DNA of 63,375 bases from Acetobacter persici JCM 25330 (lineage in GTDB: Bacteria; Pseudomonadota; Alphaproteobacteria; Acetobacterales; Acetobacteraceae). The translations under genes were made by a program, and so were the position numbers. Of this stretch, positions 29,362 through 39,124 are shown piece after piece. The first letter of the stretch is position 1; each line of letters begins with the position of its first letter. Below the pieces are notes generated by a model. The model made no database searches. It saw only the letters and a program-made list of their open reading frames with translations, and was not told the origin of the DNA. The DNA is taken from contig NZ_BAJW01000013.1 of the NCBI RefSeq assembly GCF_000613905.1, positions 1 through 63,375 of the forward strand. The letters run 5' to 3'.

Positions 29362-29844
29362 TTGAAGTCACAGTCGACAGAATCACGGATTGCGCAGCTG
29401 TGCATCGAACATGGCCTGAAGATGACGGGGCAGCGGCGCGTTATCGCACGCGTTCTGTCAGACGCGGATGATCATCCCGATGTGGAAGAACTCTATCGTC
29501 GCGCCTCAGCGCTTGATTCCCGCATTTCCGTCGCCACAGTCTATCGCACCGTGCGGTTGCTGGAAGAAAAAGGCATTCTGGAACGGCGTGACTTTGGCGG
29601 GGGCCGCGCCCGCTATGAAGCCACGGAACATGGCCGCCACCATTATCACCTGATTGATGTGGATAATGGCAAGGTTATTGAGTTTGAAGACCCTGAGCAT
29701 GAAGAGCTGATGCGGCGCGTGGCCGAACGGCTGGGGTTTGATTTTGTGTCCATGCGGCTTGAACTATTTGGCAAAAAGCGCCCGCAAACCGCGCAGGCAG
29801 GCAAGGCCCCTCAGGCTGCAAAGCGCAAAGGAGCCGCCTCTTGA
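29362..29844 (+). CDS. Fur/Mur-family metal-responsive regulator
   Basis: Winged-helix repressor of the Fur family, 160 aa. The DNA-binding helix region is LKMTGQRRVIARVLSDADDHPDVEELYRRA and SRISVATVYRTVRLLEEKGI. The metal-site motif is HGRHHYHLIDVDNGKVIEFEDPEHE. The CxxC zinc knuckle of classical Fur is absent, as in alphaproteobacterial Mur/Fur/Irr proteins, so manganese or iron sensing is likely. The start is TTG (29362) with no strong ribosome site. Its TGA overlaps the TTG of olsB. A basic Lys/Ala tail ends the protein. Confidence 0.85.
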   Translation: MKSQSTESRIAQLCIEHGLKMTGQRRVIARVLSDADDHPDVEELYRRASALDSRISVATVYRTVRLLEEKGILERRDFGGGRARYEATEHGRHHYHLIDVDNGKVIEFEDPEHEELMRRVAERLGFDFVSMRLELFGKKRPQTAQAGKAPQAAKRKGAAS

Positions 29845-30689
29845 GCACGGACCAGTTGCCCTCAGGCTCCCTCTCCACGCTGGATCTGGAACGCAAGGGC
29901 TTTCCGGAACTCCGGGGCGGCAATCTGAGCGTCCGCATTGCCACGACTGATGATGAACGCGACGCCGCACAGGCCCTGCGTTACCGCGTCTTTTATGAAG
30001 AAATGGGCGCTCACCCGGATGCGGAAACCCTGCGCCTGAAGCGCGACATTGATGAATTTGATGCCGTTGCCGACCATCTTCTGGTCATTGACCACGCCAT
30101 TGCGTCAGACGCGCGCGGCGTAGTGGGCACTTACCGGCTTGTGCAGGGCGATGCTGCAGCCAAAATTGGCCGCTTCTACTCCGCCAGTGAATATGACATT
30201 TCCCCCCTGACGGAATTTCCGGGGCGTCTGCTGGAAGTTGGCCGATCCTGTGTGGATAAGGACTATCGCGGCCGCGCGGCAATGCAGCTTTTGTGGCGCG
30301 GGATTGCCTCCTACATTTTCCTGCACCGCATTGATGTGCTGTTTGGCTGCGCCAGCCTGCCGGGCACCAACCCGGATTCCATCGCCAATGAGTTGACCTA
30401 TCTCTACCACAACCATCTGGCTCCCCCCGCTCTGCGCGTGAAGGCCCTGCCGGAACGGCGCGTGGACATGCTGCGGGTTGACCCGCATTCCATTGATTTC
30501 CGCAAAACACTGGCCCGCCTGCCGCCGCTGATCAAAGGCTATCTGCGTCTGGGCGGATATGTGGGTGACGGCGCGGTGATTGATCCGCAGTTCAACACCA
30601 CGGACGTTGCCGTTCTGGTGAAAAGTGAACTGCTGGCTGACAAATATTATCGCCATTATGAACGCCGCCTGCGTGATGCGCTCGATTAA
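29841..30689 (+). CDS. olsB: GNAT-fold acyltransferase, OlsB-like (ornithine lipid synthesis)
   Basis: Similar to L-ornithine N-alpha-acyltransferase OlsB, which uses 3-hydroxyacyl-ACP to make lyso-ornithine lipid. The GNAT-like core runs from LRYRVFYEEMGAHPD through DHLLVIDH, VVGTYRLVQ, GRLLEVGRSCVDKDYRGRAAM to LFGCASLPGTNPD, all typical of the OlsB/hemolysin-like group. 282 aa, intact. The TTG start overlaps the Fur stop. Ornithine lipids are known in acetic acid bacteria. The second acyltransferase OlsA is not adjacent. The lipid role is inferred from family. Confidence 0.82.
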   Translation: MSTDQLPSGSLSTLDLERKGFPELRGGNLSVRIATTDDERDAAQALRYRVFYEEMGAHPDAETLRLKRDIDEFDAVADHLLVIDHAIASDARGVVGTYRLVQGDAAAKIGRFYSASEYDISPLTEFPGRLLEVGRSCVDKDYRGRAAMQLLWRGIASYIFLHRIDVLFGCASLPGTNPDSIANELTYLYHNHLAPPALRVKALPERRVDMLRVDPHSIDFRKTLARLPPLIKGYLRLGGYVGDGAVIDPQFNTTDVAVLVKSELLADKYYRHYERRLRDALD

Positions 30690-30743
30690 GCAGGTTTTAC
30701 AGGCTGATCCGGCCTTCCCTGCTTTTTCGTACCTAACGCTTCC

Positions 30744-32428
30744 GTGCATCCTGCCCGCCCAGTGCTGAGCCGTCTGGCCTTCTGGCGCGCTCCACCCTTC
30801 AGCCCGGCTGCCGCCAACCAGCCAACCCCACCGGCCCGGCCTGCCCGCTGGCGTCAGGCAGGCCTGATGCTGGGCATGGGCGCACTTTCGGCCCTTGCTC
30901 TACCGCCAGTCCATTGCCTGCCGGTTCTGCTCATAACATTTCCTGCTCTGGGCCGGACCATAAACCGGGCACCAGGCTGGAAAACGCCGCATGGGCCGGA
31001 GCACTCTTCGGCTTTGGCTTCTATACCGCCAACCTGTACTGGCTGGTAAACGCGGTGATGATCCGGGCTGAAGAATTCTGGTGGTTTGTGCCCTTCCCTT
31101 CACTGGGGTGCGCCCTGATTCTGGCCCCCATGGTCGCGGCTGCGGCAGCATTCAGTTGTCTTGCCCCGGCCGGGCCACGCCGCTTTCTGGCCCTTGCCGC
31201 AAGCTGGACCCTCTTTGATATGGGCCGCGTATTTCTGTTCAGCGGGTTTACATGGAACCCGCTGGGCAGCGCGCTGGCTGTTCCCGGTGCGGTAGGAGAC
31301 GTGCTGATCCAGCCTGCCGCATGGATTGGCGTGGACGGCCTGACTTTTTTTGTGGTTCTGGGCGCTTTGTTTGGTGGTCAGGCCCTGCAGGATACAGTGC
31401 GGGTCCGCATGGGCCGTTCCGCATTTGTCTTCCCGCGGAGCGCTGACCGCCTGCGCATTGCGGCCTGCGCAGCTTTTATGCTCTGCGCCAGCCTGACAGC
31501 GAGCATTATCCGCCTGAACACGGTTCACCCCGCCGGAGAGGCAGGGCCAGTGACCGTACTCGTACAGGGCAACGTGCCGGAAACGGAAAAAGTCGGGCAC
31601 CTTAACCCTCGTGATATTTTCATGCGCTACCTGCATCTGACCGCAGATGGGGTCCTTCAGGCGCGCAAGCTGCAACCACAGCCAGCCTTTGCGGATGCCG
31701 TGACGCGTCCGATTGTCTTTTTATGGCCCGAGACCGCCTTCCCCGGTTCCGGCCTGTTGCAGGACAGCCCCCGCGCCCGCCAGATGATTATGGACTGGGC
31801 ACAGGGGGCCGATGCCGGATTTATTGGCGCGCTGCGCGTGGATGATAACGGGCGTTACCGGAACTCCGTTATCGCACTGGCGCCCGGTGGCGAGATGACG
31901 GCATTTTATGACAAGGCCCGGCTGGTACCCTTTGGCGAATATCAGCCCCCGTTCATCCCGCTGCAAATTGTCCCGCAAGGCGGCATGGCCGCGGGCCCCG
32001 GCGCGCAGACATGGCATCTGCCGGGCATCCCGGCCGTCGGGCCTCTGGTCTGTTATGAAGTCATTTTCTCCGGACTGACGGTGGATCGGCATGACCGCCC
32101 GCGCTGGCTGGCGAACGTGACGAATGATGCCTGGTTTGGGGACAGTGCTGGCCCGCGCCAGCATCTCTCCTCCGTCCGGCTGCGCGCGGTGGAAGAGGGG
32201 CTACCCATTGCCCGTGCCGCCAATACCGGCATTTCCATTGCCTATGATGGTTTTGGGCATGAACTCGCCCGTCTTGGCTGGGGGAAAACCGGCACTCTGG
32301 TCGTCCCCCTGCCCGCATCACTCCCCGCGCCCCTGTTTGCGCGCTGTGGCCGCAGCCTGCCAGTCCTGTTGAGTCTTGCAGTTTTTCTGGCTGCTCTTGT
32401 TCGCATTCAACGCAAACCTGTAAAATAA
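30744..32428 (+). CDS. lnt: Apolipoprotein N-acyltransferase Lnt, frameshifted
   Basis: Inner-membrane enzyme that adds the third acyl chain to lipoproteins. Several N-terminal membrane helices (GMGALSALALPPVHCLPVLLITF, then FYTANLYWLVNAVM) precede a nitrilase-like periplasmic domain. Its catalytic triad is visible: Glu in WPETAFPG, Lys in FYDKARLVPFGEY, Cys in GPLVCYEVIF. NDAWFGDSAGPRQHL is the family signature. The frame switches near 30970 (RAP to RLENAAWAGALFGFG), one C missing; corrected length 561 aa. The start is GTG at 30744. olsB lies 55 bases upstream. Confidence 0.92.
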
Positions 32429-32695
32429 ACAACCCTGTAAAGTATTCCCCGTTCTAAAATAAGTTTACATAAAAAGTGAATCGGGGCATTAATTGGTCTA
32501 TATTTGTCTATGTTAATTATTAACAAACAATATTTACAAAGAAATTAATAATATTGAAACTGTTTTTATTTTTATCAGCGTTTTTTTCTATTCAAAAAAT
32601 AATATGTCTTCCAGATCTAGAAACTTTAACAAATGGTTTATAATCTGTCATTTAACCGGCTTATAGACTACGCCCTTCCCTTGGTGAGAAACCGC
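32429..32695. other. AT-rich intergenic region before the XRE gene
   Basis: About 270 bases far richer in A/T than the flanking genes. A TATAAT hexamer at 32639-32644 is a likely -10 element, which argues that the XRE start lies downstream of the first ATG at 32633. No gene is supported in it. Confidence 0.5.
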
Positions 32696-33219
32696 GTGAC
32701 AGCAACTGCCTCCCCCCGCCCTGATCCAAAACCGTCCACCCCGCGGGCAGGTTCGGTCGATATGCATGTCGGGCATCGCATCCGCCTGAGGCGTACCTTG
32801 CTGGGACTTTCACAGGAAAAGCTGGGGGAAGCGCTCGGCATCACATTTCAGCAGGTGCAGAAATATGAACGCGGCACAAACCGCGTAGGCGCATCCCGGC
32901 TTTATGATCTGGCCGCTGCCCTTGATGTGCCTATCAGTTTCTTTTTTGATGATATGCCCCTCCGGGGCAGACAGAGGGGCAGCCATCCCAGTCGGCCTAT
33001 CACTCCGGGTTTTCACAAAGCCGGAAAGCGTTTGAGACCCCGTTTCAGACCGGGATATCGTCCGTTTTTTCAGATCAGGACGCATCTCTCTTTTCCCGCA
33101 AGGAAACAGTTGAGCTGATCCGCGCCTATTATCGCATTCCTGATCCGGTTGTACGCAAACGTGTGCTGGAACTCGTGCGCTCCATGGCTCCGGCAAATGA
33201 AGCCGACACGCAGGACTAA
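32696..33219 (+). CDS. XRE-family transcriptional regulator, frameshifted
   Basis: DNA-binding protein with a single helix-turn-helix, typical of alphaproteobacteria. The HTH is VGHRIRLRRTLLGLSQEKLG and ITFQQVQKYERGTNRVGASRLY, followed by LDVPISFFFDDM. One C is missing in the C4 run near 32957, after which the natural C-terminal part continues in another frame: LFSRKETVELIRAYYRIPDP and VRKRVLELVRSMA. Corrected length 174 aa. I prefer GTG 32696 with GGTGAG upstream; ATG 32762 is an alternative. A strong terminator follows. The target is unknown. Confidence 0.82.
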
Positions 33220-33221
33220 AT

Positions 33222-33250
33222 AAAAAAGGGCGACCAAAGCCGCCCTTTTC
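33222..33250. terminator. Bidirectional terminator XRE/DUF2076
   Basis: AAAAGGGCG (33224-33232) and CGCCCTTTT (33241-33249) form a 9-bp stem with an 8-nt loop, A/T tracts on both sides, between convergent genes. Confidence 0.8.
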
Positions 33251-33266
33251 CTCTCAGGTAAGCAGA

Positions 33267-34040
33267 TCAGAATTCCTGATCGCCGCCCCAGTCACCCCCT
33301 GAATCGCCACCGGCGTCCCCGCCCCAGTCATTGCTTCCGGCATCAAAGCCCGGATCAGCAGAGGTTCCGGCTCCGGCAAACGGGTCTGCCCCGGCTCCAT
33401 CGCCATAGTTGTTATTGATAATTGTCTCGCTCGGCTGGCCAGCGCCCCAGCCAGCATCCGCGCCGCCACCATGATGCCCGCTGAACAGATCCGTCAGCGC
33501 ATTTGCGGCCAGCATCCCGCCCGCAACGCCAGTCGCGGTAGACAGCGCGGTGCCGAGAAAGCCAGAGCCACTCCGGAACATACCGGGCTGTGCGCCATAG
33601 GGCAGAGGCTGCGGCTGATATTGTGGAGCAGCAGCCGGACGGCCACCCCAGCCCGGAGGTGCTGACTGCTGCGGCTGACCCTGCTGCGGAGCACGCTGAC
33701 CACCGCCGAACAGACCACCCAGAAAACCACCGCCACCGGCAGGCTTCTGCTGTGCCTGAGCCTGCTGCAACGCCTGTTGCGCCTGCTGGAGCTGGAACTG
33801 GAGCTGCTGGATACGGTTCTGCGCTTCAACCAGCGCCATTTCCTGCACAACCGCCATCTGCGTGATGCGGTAGCGGGCTTCCGGATATTGCTGGAATTCC
33901 TGCACCAGAAATCTGTCTGCTTCCGGGTCGATCGGCGGCAGATTGGGCTGCGTGCTGGGCACGCTGCCAAAACCGGACTGGGACGCACCGCCCACTCTGG
34001 CCACAAATTTCGCAATGAGGTCGCGTTCCTCGTTGGTCAT
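33267..34040 (-). CDS. DUF2076 protein (periplasmic ligand-binding sensor-like)
   Basis: 257 aa, intact. The N terminus [18 protein letters not shown] is the DUF2076 start. A helical, Gln-rich coiled-coil section lies at residues ~75-100, followed by a Gly-rich segment ([14 protein letters not shown]) and a Pro/Gln linker. A hydrophobic Ala/Gly segment ([21 protein letters not shown]) and an acidic Gly/Asp/Trp tail end it. No enzymatic motif. Function of the family is unknown; the layout suggests a membrane- or surface-associated protein with disordered ends. Confidence 0.82.
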   Translation of the reverse strand: MTNEERDLIAKFVARVGGASQSGFGSVPSTQPNLPPIDPEADRFLVQEFQQYPEARYRITQMAVVQEMALVEAQNRIQQLQFQLQQAQQALQQAQAQQKPAGGGGFLGGLFGGGQRAPQQGQPQQSAPPGWGGRPAAAPQYQPQPLPYGAQPGMFRSGSGFLGTALSTATGVAGGMLAANALTDLFSGHHGGGADAGWGAGQPSETIINNNYGDGAGADPFAGAGTSADPGFDAGSNDWGGDAGGDSGGDWGGDQEF

Positions 34041-34270
34041 CGTCTTCTTTCCCTGCCTGCGGCAATGCTGCCAGCGTGATGCACTGGTTTGCAGTCTTAA
34101 AGCGCCACTCTGTCCAAGATGTGGCGAGGCGGCAAGAGCGTTGCAAGAGGCAGGCCACAGGGAGTTGCATGCCTTCTCTTCCTGAATGGTGTCTGCGCCT
34201 GTATGGTGTGCCGCATCGTGCGCACTCAGCGCATAGTCTGACTGTCCTACTGCGGAGTTTCACCCTGACC

Positions 34271-35155
34271 ATGGACCCGGCGTCTCCCCGCCCTACCGAG
34301 CGGCCTCTTTCCTTTCAGGACCTGATCCTGACCCTTCACCAGTTCTGGTCAAAACAGGGGTGCGCCATTCTTCAGCCCTATGATCAGGAAATTGGTGCGG
34401 GCACGCTGTCCCCCCACACCACGCTGCGGGCGCTGGGCAGCACCCCCTGGAAAGCCGCTTATGTGCAGCCCTGCCGCCGCCCGTCTGATGGCCGCTATGG
34501 GGAAAACCCCAACCGGCTCCAGCATTATTACCAGTATCAGGTGCTGCTGAAGCCCACGCCGGAAGAAAGCCAGAAACTGCTGCTGGACAGCTACCGCGCC
34601 ATCGGGATCGACCCGGACCGCCACGATATCCGCTTTGTGGAAGATGACTGGGAAAACCCGACCATCGGCGCATGGGGTCTGGGCTGGGAGGTCTGGTGTG
34701 ACGGGATGGAAGTCACGCAGTTTACCTACTTCCAGCAGGTTGGCGGTATTCCGGTGGTGCTGCCCTCCACGGAGCTGACCTACGGGCTGGAACGTCTGGC
34801 CATGTATGTGCAGGGGGTCGAGAACGTCTATGACCTCGATTATAACGGCACAGGCCTGACCTACGGGGATGTGTTCCTGCGTGCTGAACAGGATTATTCC
34901 CGCCATAATTTTGAGCTGGCGGATACGGAGCTGCTGTTCCGCCATTTTGCTGATGCGGAAAAAGAAAGTGTGGCACTGGCAGAAGCCGGTGTTGCCCAGC
35001 CCGCCTATGACCAGTGCCTGAAGGCCAGCCACCTGTTCAACCTGCTGGATGCGCGCGGCGTGATCAGCGTGAGTGAGCGTGCGGCCTATATTGGCCGCGT
35101 GCGGACACTGGCAAAACTGTGCTGTGAGACCTGGCTGGCTGGCGAGGACAAATAA
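34271..35155 (+). CDS. glyQ: Glycyl-tRNA synthetase alpha subunit
   Basis: Catalytic class II subunit of the bacterial alpha2-beta2 GlyRS. The N terminus [18 protein letters not shown] and [22 protein letters not shown] contain the class II motif region. [14 protein letters not shown] is motif 2, and YGLERLAMY is near motif 3. 294 aa, intact. The ATG at 34271 was chosen over an upstream open stretch with no family likeness. glyS follows 5 bases later, so they are one operon. Upstream, DUF2076 is divergent with a 230-base shared region. Confidence 0.96.
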   Translation: MDPASPRPTERPLSFQDLILTLHQFWSKQGCAILQPYDQEIGAGTLSPHTTLRALGSTPWKAAYVQPCRRPSDGRYGENPNRLQHYYQYQVLLKPTPEESQKLLLDSYRAIGIDPDRHDIRFVEDDWENPTIGAWGLGWEVWCDGMEVTQFTYFQQVGGIPVVLPSTELTYGLERLAMYVQGVENVYDLDYNGTGLTYGDVFLRAEQDYSRHNFELADTELLFRHFADAEKESVALAEAGVAQPAYDQCLKASHLFNLLDARGVISVSERAAYIGRVRTLAKLCCETWLAGEDK

Positions 35156-35159
35156 GATC

Positions 35160-37243
35160 ATGCCCGAACTGCTGATAGAACTTTTTTCAGAAGAAATTCC
35201 CGCCCGCATGCAGCAGCAGGCCGGTGAGCATCTGCTCCGCCTGCTCTCTGACGCACTGGCTCCGCTAAACCCGCAGGATGCTGTGGCCTATACCGGCCCG
35301 CGCCGCATTGCGGCCTCCTGCACGCTGGACGCGCATGTGCCGGGCCGTACCGTATCCGAGCGCGGCCCGCGTGAGGGCGCTCCGGAAAAGGCGCTGGAAG
35401 GCTTCACCCGCAAACATGGCGTGACGCAGGATGCCTGATCCTGCAAAATGGCTTCTGGGTGCTGGAGCGGGAAGAACCTGCCATCAGCGCCAGAGAGCAT
35501 ATTGCCGCAACCATGCCGGACCTGCTCCGCCGCTTCCCCTGGCCAAAATCCATGCGATGGGGGCAGGGCAGCGCCTTTACATGGGTCCGCCCGCTGCGCC
35601 GTATCCTGTGCATTCTGGATGGCGAGACTGTGCCGTTCTCACTGGCTCTTTCCGGGGCACTCTCCGGTACGCAGGGCGACGATAACGGCCACCACCTCCA
35701 GTCTGGCAACCAGACGGAAGGCCACCGCTTCCTCTCTCCCGGCGCGGTTGCCGTCAGCAGCGTTGCGGAATGGCAGGATACGCTGCAGGGCCGCCATGTG
35801 CAGGTCCATGCGGCCGACCGGCGGGAAACAATCGTCTCCGGCCTGACAGCCCTTGCCGCCTCGGAAGGGCTGGCTCTGGTACCGGACACGGGCCTTGTGG
35901 ATGAAGTTGCCGGACTGGTGGAATGGCCTGTGCCGTTCCTTGGCCGGATTGACGAAAAATACATGGATCTGCCCGCCGAGGTGATGCAGGTCTCCATGCG
36001 CGTCAACCAGCGTTATTTTGCCCTGCGCAACGGGGACGGCTCCGCAGCGCCGCGCTTTGCCTTTGTGGCCAATATTGTCCCGGCGGATGATGGCACCCTG
36101 ATTGTCACCGGTAATGAGCGCGTTCTGCGCGCCCGGTTTGCCGATGCCCGCCACTTCTGGGATCTGGACCGCAAACAGACACTCGCCTCCCGCCTTGGTG
36201 CGCTGGATGCCATTACCTTCCATGCCAGACTGGGCAGTCAGGGGGACCGCACGCGCCGCATGGTGCGTCTGGCCGGACTGATTGCCCCTATGGTCGGGGC
36301 CTCTAAAACCGAGGCCGAACGGGCCGCGGACCTGAGCAAAACCGATCTGACCACCGGCATGGTCGGGGAGTTCCCGGAACTTCAGGGCGTCATGGGCGGG
36401 TATTACGCGCAGCATGATGGTGAGGCTCCGGCAGTCTGTCAGGCCATTACCGAGCAATATATGCCCCGTGGCCCCGGTGACACGGTGCCGACGGCCCCGG
36501 TTTCCGTCGCACTTGGGCTGGCCGACCGGTTTGACATGCTGGCCGCATTTTTCGCCGCGGGTGAAAAACCATCCGGCTCGGGTGATCCGTTCGGCCTGCG
36601 CCGCGCGGCACTGGGCATTATCCGCCTGATTCGTGAGAACAGCCTGCGACTTGATCTGGTCAAACTGTTCCTGCTGGCGGCGGAAGCCCTGCCGGTCTCC
36701 CTGCGGGACGCACCGGATCTCGCTCTGCTGCCGCAGTTTATGGCGGAGCGTCTGCGCGTCCAGTTACGCTCGGAAGGGGCGCGGTATGATTGCCTCGCCG
36801 CGATTTCCACCGGCAACACGGATACAGACATCACCCGCCTGCTGGCCCGTGCGCAGGCTCTGGAAACCATGCTGGAAACGGAAGACGGCAGGAACCTTCT
36901 GGCCGCCACCCGTCGGGCTGCCAACATCCTGCGGATTGAAGACCGTAAGGATGGCCCGCATGACGGCACGCCGGATGCCGCCCTGTTTGTCCAGCCGGAA
37001 GAACAGGCTCTGGCCGCAGCGCTGGACCGGGTTGAACCCACTGTAGAAAAAGCGTTTGCAGAAGAACGCTTTACCGATGCCATGCGGGACGCTGCCAGCC
37101 TGCGGGAACCGCTGGACGCCTTCTTCGGGCCTGTGACCGTCAATGACCCTGACCCTGCCCTGCGCCTCAACCGCCTGCGGCTTCTGGCGCGTCTGGGCCG
37201 GATGATGCGCCTGATTGCAGATTTCAGCCAGATTGAGGGATAA
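35160..37243 (+). CDS. glyS: Glycyl-tRNA synthetase beta subunit, frameshifted
   Basis: tRNA-binding beta subunit. The N terminus MPELLIELFSEEIPARMQ is typical. One C is missing near 35433-35436 (TQDA to LILQNGFWVLER). The HD-like and anticodon-recognition parts follow: VNQRYFALRNGDG, RHFWDLDRKQTLASRL, DRFDMLAAFFAAGEKPSGSGDPFGLRRAALG near the 3' half, and a C-terminal anticodon-binding domain. Corrected length 694 aa, normal. Essential gene, so the frameshift is most likely technical. Confidence 0.94.
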
Positions 37244-37273
37244 AACCCTTTTTCTAAACGGACATTCAACGCA

Positions 37274-37312
37274 AAAAAGGGAGGCAGGGCACTTTGCCCC
37301 GCCTCCCTTTTT
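37274..37312 (+). terminator. Terminator after glyQS
   Basis: AAAAAGGGAGGC (37274-37285) and GCCTCCCTTTTT (37301-37312) form a perfect 12-bp stem; the loop itself contains AGGGC/GCCCC pairing. A/T tracts make it bidirectional with csaA. Confidence 0.88.
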
Positions 37313-37367
37313 ATGAAACTTGTCTGCTCACAGAGAGGATTTAGAAAAGCAGATGCATGCTCTGCTT

Positions 37368-37698
37368 TCAGCTCAGGCGGGTGCCATTGGGGACTGGCCT
37401 TTCCAGAGCCGCCAGCACTACGCCTTCCTCCGTTTCAAACCCTGATAGCAAAAACTGGGAACGAAACGGACCAACCTGTTTTTCCGGAATTGATAATCCC
37501 GATAACCTGCCGCCCCACAAGTGTTTCCGGTGTGTAAAGGCGTGTGACCTGCGCGCTGGTTTTACGCTCCCCATACGGCCCAAAATCCACCCAGATTTTA
37601 TAGGCTGGCTTCCGTGCCTCCGGAAAAGATTCAACGCGCAGAATAGTCCCCGCGACCATCATGATTTTTTCAAAATCTGACCAGACAATCTGCTCCAT
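37368..37698 (-). CDS. csaA: CsaA-type tRNA-binding-domain protein, frameshifted
   Basis: Small dimeric protein with the EMAP/Trbp111 fold, as in Bacillus CsaA and E. coli YgjH; proposed export chaperone or structure-specific tRNA binder. The first frame has [28 protein letters not shown] and [23 protein letters not shown]. The second has [22 protein letters not shown] and [12 protein letters not shown]. The shift near 37485-37493 fits one extra base (or two missing); length about 109 aa. The ATG at 37698 starts a complete domain. The chaperone role is from B. subtilis work; here it is inference. Confidence 0.85.
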
Positions 37699-37837
37699 AG
37701 CGCTTTCTCCGCTTTCTACTCTGGGATCTCTTTCTCTTAAAATTCTCTAAAAGGTTCCACAGATCAGGCAAGCGGTTCTCTTCTCACGTGACTCTCCGCA
37801 AGACCACCAACCCGTTCTTTATAAGATAACGCCACAT

Positions 37838-37873
37838 AAAAAAGCGTGTGATCCAGAAGGACCACACGCTTTC
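37838..37873 (-). terminator. Terminator downstream of the DUF1328 gene
   Basis: AAAGCGTGTG (37841-37850) and CACACGCTTT (37863-37872) form a 10-bp stem; the minus-strand reading ends in T6. It separates the DUF1328 gene from csaA. Confidence 0.8.
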
Positions 37874-37946
37874 CATTTTCTGCCACTCTCAGAAATCTTC
37901 TGATTTAACAAGCTGTTTTTATCAAAAACAACCGGATATCCTCATG

Positions 37947-38114
37947 CTATATCCGCGCACGACCAAAGAAGAAGCTGACGACCAGCAGAACAACAAAAAC
38001 AAACAGCAGAATTTTCGCCACACCGGCAAAGCTGGACGCAGCACCGCCAAACCCAAACAGGGAGGCAATCAACGCCAGAATCAGAAAAGTCAGAACCCAC
38101 CGTAAAATAGCCAT
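37947..38114 (-). CDS. DUF1328 small membrane protein (YtjA-like)
   Basis: 55 aa, two hydrophobic helices. MAILRWVLTFLILALIASLF begins it, then FGGAASSFAGVAKILLFVFV and a basic end FFFGRARI. This is the full DUF1328/YtjA pattern, an inner-membrane miniprotein common in Proteobacteria and often stress-induced, with no known activity. The Met at 38114 is preferred over one seven codons upstream because family members start with MxxLRW. The ribosome site GGAGAGACGAG lies just before it. Confidence 0.88.
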   Translation of the reverse strand: MAILRWVLTFLILALIASLFGFGGAASSFAGVAKILLFVFVVLLVVSFFFGRARI

Positions 38115-38243
38115 CTCGTCTCTCCTCAAAAACACCGCAGCGTCTCCGGAAAAGCATCCGGGCTTTGCGCTTCCTCACCCTAACGCAGCAAAATCCGGAA
38201 AGTTCTCTCGGTTCAGAAACGAGATGGGCCGTAAAACTGCTGC

Positions 38244-39008
38244 TCAGTGGCCTTCAGACCCCGGAATAATATCATACCCGGCGCTGCCCGGAGCCGGGCC
38301 GGGCGGGAGCGCACTGCCCCCGGCAATCCCGACCATCTGGTTGGAAGCCGGGCCAATTTCCCGTGCATCAATGGCAATGCCAAGTTCTCCGCTGCTGCCC
38401 GTACCAACGGCATACAGGGTCTGCCCCGGCCTGAGCCAGGCGGCCAGCCGTGTGGCCTCACGCGGGGGGAGGTAAATAACGGAATGGTCTTTCAGCACAG
38501 CGCCGTTCAACTGGCCGTCCAGATCATAGAGCGGCATCCAGACCTCACCGTGTAGCACCAGATCCGGCCCGGCAATCATCTCGGTGGACTGGCGCGGCAT
38601 GGCAATAAACGTATCCTGCATGCCCCGGCCACGCGGGCTGGTAATGCCAAAGGCGCGGATAATGGGGAGCGTGCGGCCTTTCAGGCCCCGGATCTCGACC
38701 GTATCACCGGGTTTGATCAGCCCGGCCAGCGTATGCCCCTGATCGGGGGAGACAAAAACCTGCGTGCCATCATTCAGCACAAACCCGACCACACTGCCAT
38801 GAGATGAAGGCAGAAACTGCGCCACCTGACCGCTAAAGCGCGGCAGGCCGGACAGGTCATACACGCCTTCAGCCTGCTTTTCCGTCATCGTCTGGTGAGA
38901 GGCATAAGTGGCTGCACTCTGCTGCCCGGCAGACGCCTTGGACGCAGGGGCCGCGAGGGCTGCTGAAGAAGCCAGAAGGAAAGCCGGAAGAAAGAACAGA
39001 GGGCGCAT
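38244..39008 (-). CDS. Exported protein with duplicated beta-rich domain, function unknown
   Basis: 254 aa, not recognised. A signal peptide (PLFFLPAFLLASSAALAAP) leads into two similar units. Unit 1 (~residues 60-115) is GQVAQFLPSSHGSVVGFVLNDG, then FVSPDQGHTLAGLIKPGDTVEIRG. Unit 2 (~155-210) is GEVWMPLYDLDGQLNGAVLKDH, then LPPREATRLAAWLRPGQTLYAVG. Each has hydrophobic strands, a P-x-x-A/G-x-x-L-A-x-L-x-P-G turn and a terminal strand, which suggests OB- or SH3-like small barrels. The Pro/Gly tail ends in PGSEGH. It is likely periplasmic. Intact, 116 bases after purH. Confidence 0.7.
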   Translation of the reverse strand: MRPLFFLPAFLLASSAALAAPASKASAGQQSAATYASHQTMTEKQAEGVYDLSGLPRFSGQVAQFLPSSHGSVVGFVLNDGTQVFVSPDQGHTLAGLIKPGDTVEIRGLKGRTLPIIRAFGITSPRGRGMQDTFIAMPRQSTEMIAGPDLVLHGEVWMPLYDLDGQLNGAVLKDHSVIYLPPREATRLAAWLRPGQTLYAVGTGSSGELGIAIDAREIGPASNQMVGIAGGSALPPGPAPGSAGYDIIPGSEGH

Positions 39009-39124
39009 GGATCAACCAGTTAGAGAAATCCGGCCTGAGGACGACGGACCTCAGGCCAGAATAAGGAAGACTATGCACCATTGTTCGTCAGGAAAGCGCA
39101 TCCGGCAAGAGCCGGAAAAGCGTG

